In this document: positions 26,525 to 34,358 of the stretch, piece after piece
Layout: each line of letters starts with the position of its first letter
Position numbering within the stretch: the first letter of the stretch is position 1
Assembly (NCBI GenBank): GCA_022781715.1
Contig: JALETB010000025.1
Coordinates: forward strand, 1 to 45,606
Length of the DNA: 45,606 nt
Direction of reading: 5' to 3'
DNA from: Clostridiales bacterium
Lineage (GTDB): Bacteria; Bacillota; Clostridia; Christensenellales; Borkfalkiaceae
Translations under genes and position numbers: made by a program
Notes under the pieces: model-generated
Databases searched by the model: none
Told to the model about the DNA's origin: nothing
What the model saw: the letters and a program-made list of their open reading frames with translations, nothing else

Positions 26525-28852
26525 ATGCAACTTATTATTGTGGAATCGCCGTCAAAGGCAAAAACGATCGAGAAATATCTCGGCGGAAAGTATAAGGTGG
26601 ACGCCAGCGGCGGACACGTCAGAGATCTGCCGGAGAAAAGGCTCGGCGTTAACATAGCGAAGAATTACGAGCCGAATTACGTTATCACGGCGGATAAAAA
26701 GCCCGTCATAAAAAGACTTAAAGAAAAGGTTGAAAAAGCCGATAAAATTTACCTCGCAACCGACCCGGACAGAGAGGGGGAGGCGATAAGCTGGCATTTG
26801 CAGGAAGTTCTCGGGCTTAAAGACAAGGCTCAGAGAATCGAATTCAACGAAATAAGTGAAAAAGCCGTTAAAGAGGCTTTGAAAAATCCGAGAGAAATCA
26901 ATTATAATCTCGTGGATTCTCAGCAGGCGAGAAGAGTTCTGGACAGACTCGTGGGTTACAAACTCAGTCCCCTTCTTTGCAAGAGAATTCAGAACGGATT
27001 GTCCGCAGGGCGCGTTCAGTCCGTCGCGCTCAGAATAATCGTCGACAAGGAAAGGGAGATAAGGGCGTTCGTTCCCACGGAATACTGGAACGTCACCGCC
27101 ACTTTGTCGGACGGTCAGCATAAGTCTTTCGCAGCGTATCTCGCGGAGAAAAACGGCAAAAAGTTCAAGCCCGCCAACGGCGAAGAGGCGAACGAAGTGG
27201 AAAACGCCGTAAAAGCCGCGGGCAACGCGTTCATCGTTAAGCAGGTTAAAAAGACGGATACGAAGAGCCACGCCCTTCCGCCGTTCACCACGTCCACCAT
27301 GCAGCAGGACGCGTCGGCAAAACTCAACATGTCCTCGCCGATGTGCATGCAGGTCGCTCAGCACCTTTACGAAGGTATCGAAACCCCCGAGGGGCATCTC
27401 GCGCTCGTGACCTATATCAGAACGGACTCCGTGAGAATTTCCGCAGAGTCGCAGGCAAAGGCGAGAGAGTTTATTAAGGAAAAATACGGCGAGGAATACG
27501 TCCCCGAAAAGCCGAATTTCTACAAATCCAAAAAGAACGCGCAGGACGCGCACGAGGCTATCCGTCCGATAGATTTGTCAATGACGCCCGAAAAGGTCAA
27601 ACCCCTTCTTGACAGAAACCACTACAACCTCTATAAACTCGTTTACGAGAGATTTATCGCCTCGCAGATGAGCGAAGCGAAGTATAATTACGTCACGATA
27701 GATTCCGTCTGTGGCGATTACACGTTCAGAACGAACGGCAGAACGGTGGTTTTCAAAGGTTATACCGCCGTTTACGACGATTATAAATTCGCCGCGGAAA
27801 ACGACGACGGCGAAATCGTCAAGGTTATCCCGTCCGTTAAGGAAGGCGACGGGCTTACGAGCGAAAAAATCGAAAAAGAGCAGAAGTTCACCAAGCCGCC
27901 TGTAAGATTCACCGACGCGAGCCTCGTCAGAATAATGGAAGAAAAGGGAATCGGCAGACCGTCCACTTATGCGACGATCATTTCCGTTCTTTCCAAACGT
28001 AAATATACCACGAAAGAAAACAAATATATAGTCCCCACGGATATCGCGTTCAGAATAACCGATATGCTCGTCAAGTATTTCCCGGACGTTATGGACGTTT
28101 CGTTCACGGCAGGAATGGAAGACAAACTCGACGATATCGAGCAGGGCGGGCAGGACTGGCACAAGATTATAGCCGATTTTTATCCGCCGTTTGCCGAAAA
28201 ACTCGCTTTTGCGGCGACGGACGGTGACGAAGTTACCGATATTCTCTGCGAAAAGTGCGGCGCGCCGATGATAAGGAAGAACGGCAGATATGGCAAATTC
28301 CTCGCTTGTTCCAATTATCCGGAATGTTCCAATATCAAGTCCGAAAAAGAAGAAGTTTCGGACGTGAAGTGTGACAAATGCGGCGCGATGATGGTCTATA
28401 AAACGGGTAAATACGGAAGATTTCTCGCTTGCCCCAATTACCCCGAATGCACGAACGTGAAGCCCATCGACGAGGAAACCACGACTGAAAAATGCGAAAA
28501 ATGCGGCGGAGACATGGTCGTCAAAAATGGCAGGTTCGGCAAATATCTTCAATGCACAGCGTGCAAGGCGACGAAGAGCCTTGCCGAAAAGGCGGGAATT
28601 TGCCCGCAGTGCGGCAACCCAACGCAGAAGATGACGTCAAAGAGCGGAAAGTCGTTCTACGGCTGCTCGAATTACCCCGAGTGCAACTTTATGAGTTGGG
28701 ATATGCCCACGGGCGAACATTGCCCCAAGTGCGGAAGTTATATCGTCCTCGCAAAGGACGGAAAAACCCGCAAATGTTCCAACAAGGAATGCGATTATTC
28801 GGATAAGCCGAAAAAGAGCAAAAAAAGCGAAAAAACGGAAGAGAAAAATTGA
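26525..28852 (+). CDS. topA: DNA topoisomerase I with multiple C-terminal zinc-finger motifs
   Basis: Toprim (LIIVESPSKAKTIEKYL, DPDREGEAISWH), active site IRTDSVRIS; about five Cys4 motifs at the C-terminus. Confidence 0.97.
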   Translation: MQLIIVESPSKAKTIEKYLGGKYKVDASGGHVRDLPEKRLGVNIAKNYEPNYVITADKKPVIKRLKEKVEKADKIYLATDPDREGEAISWHLQEVLGLKDKAQRIEFNEISEKAVKEALKNPREINYNLVDSQQARRVLDRLVGYKLSPLLCKRIQNGLSAGRVQSVALRIIVDKEREIRAFVPTEYWNVTATLSDGQHKSFAAYLAEKNGKKFKPANGEEANEVENAVKAAGNAFIVKQVKKTDTKSHALPPFTTSTMQQDASAKLNMSSPMCMQVAQHLYEGIETPEGHLALVTYIRTDSVRISAESQAKAREFIKEKYGEEYVPEKPNFYKSKKNAQDAHEAIRPIDLSMTPEKVKPLLDRNHYNLYKLVYERFIASQMSEAKYNYVTIDSVCGDYTFRTNGRTVVFKGYTAVYDDYKFAAENDDGEIVKVIPSVKEGDGLTSEKIEKEQKFTKPPVRFTDASLVRIMEEKGIGRPSTYATIISVLSKRKYTTKENKYIVPTDIAFRITDMLVKYFPDVMDVSFTAGMEDKLDDIEQGGQDWHKIIADFYPPFAEKLAFAATDGDEVTDILCEKCGAPMIRKNGRYGKFLACSNYPECSNIKSEKEEVSDVKCDKCGAMMVYKTGKYGRFLACPNYPECTNVKPIDEETTTEKCEKCGGDMVVKNGRFGKYLQCTACKATKSLAEKAGICPQCGNPTQKMTSKSGKSFYGCSNYPECNFMSWDMPTGEHCPKCGSYIVLAKDGKTRKCSNKECDYSDKPKKSKKSEKTEEKN

Positions 28853-28857
28853 AACCG

Positions 28858-30171
28858 ATGAAAGAAGTCGTTAAAATTATCGGCGGCGGGCTTGCCGGCA
28901 GCGAAGCGGCGTATTATCTCGCGAAAAAGGGATATAACGTTAAACTGTACGACATAAAGCCGAAGAGTTTCACCCCCGCGCATAAAAACCCGCTTTACGG
29001 CGAACTTGTTTGTTCGAATTCGCTCAAAAGCAACGATGTTTACGCCAACGCCTGCGGACTTTTGAAAGAAGAAATGCGTATTTTAGGCTCTATGGTCATA
29101 GAATGCGCGGATAAAACGAGTGTTCCGGCGGGCGCGGCTTTGGCGGTGGACAGGGATAAATTTGCCGAGGCGATCACCGAAAAACTTAAATCCTGCGACA
29201 ATATCGAATTCGTTTGCGAAGAAGTGAGTTCTTTCGATTTGAACGAAAACGTCATCGTTGCCACGGGACCGTTAACTACGGGTGGACTTTGCGAATTTAT
29301 ATCGCATATAACCGGCGACGGATTTTATTTTTACGACGCCGCCGCGCCGATAATTTCGGGCGATTCGATAGATATGAACGAAGCGTTCGTTTCGGACAGA
29401 TACGGCGAAGCGGGCGAGGGCGATTACGTAAACTGCCCGATAGATAAGGACGGTTATCTTGAATTTTATAAGCAACTTGTCACCGCAAAACGCGCCGAAT
29501 TGCACGATTTCGAGGACGTCAAAGTTTTCGAGGGGTGTATGCCGGTGGAAGTCATGGCGGCCCGCGGCGAGGATACGTTAAGGTTCGGTCCGTTAAAACC
29601 CGTGGGGCTTACCGACCCGAGAACGGGCAAGCGCGCTTACGCCTGCATGCAACTGAGAAAAGAGGACGAAGAGGGCAGAAGATACAACATCGTCGGGTTT
29701 CAGACGAATCTTTTGTTTCCCGAACAAAAACGCGTTTTTTCCATTTTTCCCGCCCTTAAAAACGCGGAGTTTCTGCGTTACGGCGTGATGCACAAAAACA
29801 CTTATATAAACTCGCCGAAAAATCTCAACGCGGATTTTTCGATGAAACAGCACCCGAGCGTTTATTTCGCCGGGCAGATAACGGGCGTGGAGGGTTACGT
29901 CGAAAGCACCGTAAGCGGGCTTATGGCGGCGATTAATCTCGACAGAAAACTGAGCGGAAAAGAGCCGCTTGAACTCAATCCGGACACGGTAACGGGCGCG
30001 CTTTCGCAATATATAGCCGCGCCGAACGCCGATTTTCAACCGATGAACGCGAACTACGGAATACTTTCGCCGCTTGCGTTGTCTTACGGAAAAGTTAAAA
30101 AAGCAGACAAAAAACGTCTTTTAAGCGAAAGGGCGTTAATCGAAATAAAGAAAATCAAGGAAGTATTATGA
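28858..30171 (+). CDS. trmFO: Methylenetetrahydrofolate-tRNA-(uracil-5-)-methyltransferase TrmFO
   Basis: VKIIGGGLAGSEAAYYLAKKGYNVKLYD, ELVCSNSLKSND, YFAGQITGVEGYVES. Start chosen at ATG 28858; TTG 28849 is possible. Confidence 0.95.
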   Translation: MKEVVKIIGGGLAGSEAAYYLAKKGYNVKLYDIKPKSFTPAHKNPLYGELVCSNSLKSNDVYANACGLLKEEMRILGSMVIECADKTSVPAGAALAVDRDKFAEAITEKLKSCDNIEFVCEEVSSFDLNENVIVATGPLTTGGLCEFISHITGDGFYFYDAAAPIISGDSIDMNEAFVSDRYGEAGEGDYVNCPIDKDGYLEFYKQLVTAKRAELHDFEDVKVFEGCMPVEVMAARGEDTLRFGPLKPVGLTDPRTGKRAYACMQLRKEDEEGRRYNIVGFQTNLLFPEQKRVFSIFPALKNAEFLRYGVMHKNTYINSPKNLNADFSMKQHPSVYFAGQITGVEGYVESTVSGLMAAINLDRKLSGKEPLELNPDTVTGALSQYIAAPNADFQPMNANYGILSPLALSYGKVKKADKKRLLSERALIEIKKIKEVL

Positions 30172-30707
30172 GTATAGAATTTAAAGGTACAACCATATGC
30201 GCCGTGAGGAAAAACGGCAAAACGGCAATTGCCGGCGACGGACAGGTCACAATGGGCGAGTCGGTCGTTTTTAAAAACAGCGCGAAAAAGGTCAGAAGAA
30301 TTTACAACGGAAAAGTCGTGATAGGCTTTGCCGGCGGAGTTGCGGACGCGTTTTCGCTTTGCGAAAGGTTTGAGGCGATGCTCAATAAGTACGCGGGTAA
30401 TCTGGAGCGCAGCGCGGTGGAACTCGCCGAGCAGTGGCGCAGAGATCAGGCGGGGAGAAAACTCGAAGCAATGATGATCTGTGCGGATAAAAACAATCTG
30501 CTCATCGTTTCCGGTATGGGCGACGTTATGGAGCCGGACGGCAACGTGTGCGCTATCGGAAGCGGCGGAAATTACGCGCTCGCCGCGGCTAAGGCACTCG
30601 TGGAAGAAACCGATCTTGAAGCCGACGAAGTAGCAGTCAAGGCTCTCAAAATCGCAAGCGAGATCTGCATTTTCACCAACGATAACATTCGTTGCGAAAC
30701 AGTGTAA
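30168..30707 (+). CDS. hslV: ATP-dependent protease subunit HslV
   Basis: TTICAVRKNGKTAIAGDGQVTMG; overlaps trmFO by 4 bp and precedes hslU. Confidence 0.96.
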   Translation: MSIEFKGTTICAVRKNGKTAIAGDGQVTMGESVVFKNSAKKVRRIYNGKVVIGFAGGVADAFSLCERFEAMLNKYAGNLERSAVELAEQWRRDQAGRKLEAMMICADKNNLLIVSGMGDVMEPDGNVCAIGSGGNYALAAAKALVEETDLEADEVAVKALKIASEICIFTNDNIRCETV

Positions 30708-30719
30708 GGAGGTTTTCAA

Positions 30720-32030
30720 ATGGATTTAACCCCGAGAGAGATAGTAAAAGAACTGGATAAATACATCATCGGTCAGGACAAGGCGAAACGCGCCGTCGCG
30801 GTGGCTCTTCGCAATCGTTACAGAAGAAGCCGCCTTTCCGAAGAACTCCGCGAGGAGATCACGCCGAAAAACATCATCATGAAAGGACCTACGGGCGTGG
30901 GTAAAACCGAAATTGCGAGGAGGCTCGCAAAACTCGTCAAAGCGCCGTTCATCAAGGTGGAAGCCACCAAGTATACCGAAGTCGGTTACGTCGGCAGAGA
31001 CGTGGAGTCGATGATAAGAGATCTCGTTGAAGCGAGTTACCGCATGGTAAAAGAAGAGCAGGTCGCCGTCGTTTCCAAGCGGGCGAACGCAACCGCCGAA
31101 AAGAAGATTATGGGCGTTTTACTCGACGCTTTGAAAACCGAGCGCGGCGATAAGCCCAAGGACGAATGGGAAGCCGAAGTTTTGAGAAAACTTCGCACCG
31201 GCGATTACGATAAATTCACGATAGAAATAGACGTTGCGGAAGAATCTCAGCCGCTCGAACTTATGAACGGAATGAGTACGGAAATTTCGCTCGGCTCTAT
31301 CTTCGGCGATATTATGCCCAAGAAACGCAAGCGCAGAAAGATATCCGTAAAGGAAGCGATGAATCTTATCGTCGCCGAAGAGAGCGAAAAACTCATCGAT
31401 AACGACGCCGTTAAAACGGAAGCCGTCCGCCGCGCCGAAGAAGAGGGCATTATCTTCATCGACGAGATAGACAAAATCGCGAGCGGCGCAAAGACAAACG
31501 GTCAGGACGTTTCGAGAGAGGGTGTGCAGAGGGATATTCTGCCGATAGTCGAAGGTTCTTCGGTCAACACAAAGTACGGGATAGTCAAAACCGATTATAT
31601 TCTGTTCATCGCGGCGGGCGCGTTCCACGTTTCCGCGATAGAGGACCTTATCCCCGAATTGCAGGGTCGTTTCCCGATAAAGGTCGAACTCGTTTCGCTC
31701 ACGAAAGAGGATTTTATCAACATTCTCACCATTCCGCAGAACGCAATCACCTCGCAATATGCCGAACTGCTCGCAGTGGATAACATAGAACTCGAATTCA
31801 CGCCGGACGCGATTTCGAAAATAGCGGAAATTTCGGCTGAAATCAACGTCACCGGCGAAGATATCGGAGCGAGAAGACTTCACACCGTTATGGAAAATCT
31901 GCTCGAGGATATTTCGTTCAACGCCGGCGGAGATATTCCGCACACAAAGGTCGTCGTGGATGAAAAATACGTCGAAGAGCATTTGTCCGCCGTCATCGCC
32001 GGGCAGAGCGTGAAAAAATATATTCTGTAA
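30720..32030 (+). CDS. hslU: HslU ATPase subunit
   Basis: LTPREIVKELDKYIIGQDKAKRAVAVALRNRYRR, GPTGVGKTEIARRLA, FIDEIDKIA. Confidence 0.97.
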   Translation: MDLTPREIVKELDKYIIGQDKAKRAVAVALRNRYRRSRLSEELREEITPKNIIMKGPTGVGKTEIARRLAKLVKAPFIKVEATKYTEVGYVGRDVESMIRDLVEASYRMVKEEQVAVVSKRANATAEKKIMGVLLDALKTERGDKPKDEWEAEVLRKLRTGDYDKFTIEIDVAEESQPLELMNGMSTEISLGSIFGDIMPKKRKRRKISVKEAMNLIVAEESEKLIDNDAVKTEAVRRAEEEGIIFIDEIDKIASGAKTNGQDVSREGVQRDILPIVEGSSVNTKYGIVKTDYILFIAAGAFHVSAIEDLIPELQGRFPIKVELVSLTKEDFINILTIPQNAITSQYAELLAVDNIELEFTPDAISKIAEISAEINVTGEDIGARRLHTVMENLLEDISFNAGGDIPHTKVVVDEKYVEEHLSAVIAGQSVKKYIL

Positions 32031-32051
32031 GATTTTTTAAGAGGTTACTAT

Positions 32052-33299
32052 ATGATAAACATCCCAAAGGGTACGAAGGACGTTCTGCCTTCGGAGAGTT
32101 ATAAGTGGCATTACGTGGAAAGAATCGCCAGAGAAACCGCCGATCTTTATTGTCTTAACGAGATAAGAACGCCGACATTCGAGCATACCGAACTCTTTCT
32201 GAGGGGCGTCGGCGACACGACGGATATCGTCAACAAGGAAATGTACACTTTCCGCGACAAAGGCGACAGGAGCATTACGTTAAAACCGGAAGGCACCGCG
32301 GGCGTTGCCAGAAGTTTCATCGAAAACGGACTTTTCAACGGCGCGATGCCGCTCAAAATGTACTATATCACGCCCGTTTTCCGGTATGAAAATCCGCAGA
32401 AGGGCAGGCTCAGAGAACATCACCAGTTCGGCGTGGAAGTCTATGGCGGAGCGGGGGCGGATACGGACGCGGAAGTCATAAAACTCGCTTACACCGTTCT
32501 GAAAAAATGCGGACTTTCGGTCAAACTCTATATCAACAGTATGGGTTGCCCCGATTGCAGAAAGAAATATAACGAGGCTCTTAAAGCCTATTTTGCCGAT
32601 AAACTGGACAAACTTTGCCCCACCTGCCGCGAAAGGTATTACAAAAACCCCCTTCGTATTCTCGACTGCAAGGAAGAGGAATGCAAGGCTCTTTGCAAGG
32701 ACGCGCCGAAGATTATCGATTATCTTTGCGACGATTGCTCCGCGCACTTCAAAAAACTTCAGGAACTTCTCACCGACTGCGGCGTCGCGTACGAAATCAA
32801 TCCTTTCATCGTCCGAGGACTTGATTATTACACGAAAACGGTGTTTGAATTCGTCACCACTGCGCTCGGCTCGCAAGGTACGGTCTGCGGCGGCGGAAGA
32901 TACGATAACCTTATTTCGCAGCTTGGAGGAACTCCCACTTGCGGCGTCGGCTTCGGAATGGGTATCGAAAGGCTTCTGATGCTTATGGAAGCGGAAAACG
33001 TGATTATTCCCGCGCACGAGAACGTGAAACTTTATATCGCGACGATGGGCGACGCGGCTTATAAAAAGGCGTTCGAAATCGTTTCAGCGCTCCGCGACAA
33101 GGGCGTTAAGGCGGAAGTCGACCACGCGGGCAGAGGAATCAAGGCGCAATTTAAATACGCCGACAAAATTCACGCCGAAAACGTCGTCACGCTCGGCGAG
33201 AACGAACTTGCGTCCGGAGTCGCGCAGATAAAGAATATGGCGGACGGAAGCCTTAAGCAAGTGAAAATCAACGAAATTTCGTTATATTTCGCCAAATAA
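32052..33299 (+). CDS. hisS: Histidyl-tRNA synthetase
   Basis: IPKGTKDVLPSESYKWHYVE, class II motifs, VRGLDYYTKTVFE, GGGRYDNL. Confidence 0.96.
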   Translation: MINIPKGTKDVLPSESYKWHYVERIARETADLYCLNEIRTPTFEHTELFLRGVGDTTDIVNKEMYTFRDKGDRSITLKPEGTAGVARSFIENGLFNGAMPLKMYYITPVFRYENPQKGRLREHHQFGVEVYGGAGADTDAEVIKLAYTVLKKCGLSVKLYINSMGCPDCRKKYNEALKAYFADKLDKLCPTCRERYYKNPLRILDCKEEECKALCKDAPKIIDYLCDDCSAHFKKLQELLTDCGVAYEINPFIVRGLDYYTKTVFEFVTTALGSQGTVCGGGRYDNLISQLGGTPTCGVGFGMGIERLLMLMEAENVIIPAHENVKLYIATMGDAAYKKAFEIVSALRDKGVKAEVDHAGRGIKAQFKYADKIHAENVVTLGENELASGVAQIKNMADGSLKQVKINEISLYFAK

Positions 33300-33325
33300 C
33301 GCGCATAATAAGGGCAGGAATTGCA

Positions 33326-33451
33326 ATGACCGAGGTCTTTAAAAAAAGACGAAAAGAAGTCTTTTTTAAGGGAAAACGAAGTCTTGTAAAAAAGACGAAT
33401 CACTATGGAGGAAATTATTATGGAAGAAAAGATAATAAACGTTCTGGATGA
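33326..33451 (+). CDS. Possible Lys/Arg-rich leader ORF (41 codons) overlapping the thioredoxin start
   Basis: ATG 33326 with upstream aggaattgca: MTEVFKKRRKEVFFKGKRSLVKKTNHYGGNYYGRKDNKRSG*; stop at 33449-33451. Confidence 0.35.
   Translation: MTEVFKKRRKEVFFKGKRSLVKKTNHYGGNYYGRKDNKRSG
33335..33396 (+). promoter_or_regulatory. Alternative hairpin-forming region between hisS and the thioredoxin gene
   Basis: gtcttt/aaagac (33335-33350), aaaaaagac/gtctttttt (33342-33367) and gtctt/aagac (33381-33396). The first two share sequence and are mutually exclusive. Confidence 0.55.
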
Positions 33452-33749
33452 CGAGTTCGAAGCCGAAGTTTTAAAGTCGGACAAGCCCGTTCTTGTCGAT
33501 TTCTGGGCGAGTTGGTGTATGCCTTGCAAAATGCAAAGCGAGGTTCTGCACGAAGTTTTTCCCAAACTTGCGGGAAAAGTCAAGGTCGTTAAGGTCAACG
33601 TGGACGAGTGTGAAAAAACGGCAATCAAGTACGGAATTTCGAGTATTCCCACGCTTATGGTTTTCATCGGCGGCGAATTGAAACAGAAAACCGTCGGTTT
33701 GAGTTCTTCTGCCGAGATAAGCGAAATGCTTATCGAATACATCGGCTGA
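33420..33749 (+). CDS. Thioredoxin-family protein with CMPC active site
   Basis: VLVDFWASWCMPCKMQSEVLHEV, SIPTLMVFIGGE; RBS ggagg at 33408. Confidence 0.92.
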   Translation: MEEKIINVLDDEFEAEVLKSDKPVLVDFWASWCMPCKMQSEVLHEVFPKLAGKVKVVKVNVDECEKTAIKYGISSIPTLMVFIGGELKQKTVGLSSSAEISEMLIEYIG

Positions 33750-33775
33750 ATTCAGACTTACAAACTTAAAAGCGA

Positions 33776-33792
33776 GGCTATAAGTCGATTAA
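33776..33792 (+). repeat. 17-bp direct repeat, left copy
   Basis: ggctataagtcgattaa, identical to 34108-34124. Confidence 0.85.
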
Positions 33793-33821
33793 CGGCATGA
33801 AAACTTAACAATTAACTAGTG

Positions 33822-33860
33822 GCGCCGGGGCGGAATGAAATTCCGCCCCGGCGCAATTTT
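33822..33860 (+). terminator. Perfect 15-bp-stem hairpin, probable terminator after the thioredoxin gene
   Basis: gcgccggggcggaat-gaa-attccgccccggcgc then aatttt. Confidence 0.7.
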
Positions 33861-33862
33861 GA

Positions 33863-34048
33863 ACTTATGAACAAAGAAAATTAAATAACGTAACGCAAAG
33901 ACAAATGGCAGAGTATTTAAAAATTGCTCAGCCGTCTTATATTCGATATGAAAACGGGACTGCCGAACCCAGCCTGGAAAATCTTGTTAAAATCGCAGAT
34001 TTTTTTGATGTTTCAACAGACTATCTATTAGGAAGAGAGGAATTTTGA
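33863..34048 (+). pseudogene. 5'-truncated XRE/Cro-CI HTH regulator remnant
   Basis: Open frame ...QRKLNNVTQRQMAEYLKIAQPSYIRYENGTAEPSLENLVKIADFFDVSTDYLLGREEF*. The first HTH helix and any normal start are missing; the frame is closed by a stop at 33860-33862. Confidence 0.7.
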
Positions 34049-34107
34049 TAAGAATAATATCAATAGCATCTTATTTTGGAATATGTTGAAATAAATCGTA
34101 GTAATGT

Positions 34108-34124
34108 GGCTATAAGTCGATTAA
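34108..34124 (+). repeat. 17-bp direct repeat, right copy
   Basis: ggctataagtcgattaa, identical to 33776-33792. Confidence 0.85.
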
Positions 34125-34154
34125 ATACGTAATTTTATTATTTATATATAAAAT

Positions 34155-34190
34155 AAAACAGGCGGAAACCGTGAGGTTTCCGCCTGTTTT
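34155..34190. terminator. Bidirectional terminator, 16-bp perfect stem
   Basis: aaaacaggcggaaacc-gtga-ggtttccgcctgtttt; T-rich on both strands. Confidence 0.85.
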
Positions 34191-34216
34191 GTCGATAAGG
34201 TACAGAGGGGTAAGAC

Positions 34217-34241
34217 GGCGGGCGAACAATGTTCGCCCGCC
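34217..34241. terminator. Hairpin downstream of radA
   Basis: ggcgggcgaac-aat-gttcgcccgcc, 11-bp perfect stem. Confidence 0.55.
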
Positions 34242-34358
34242 ACATGTTATTGTTGCGTATGCAACAGACGGGGTGGTTGTTTTTTTTGATAAAAATTTGC
34301 GGGAAACGCTCGATTTAGAGTATTGTTTCGATTTGCCGCTTTATTTGTAGACTTTTTA

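Noticed and set aside
33776-34124. Active insertion sequence
   Set aside because: No transposase or terminal inverted repeats; only an HTH fragment and direct repeats, so it is reported as a scar rather than a mobile element.
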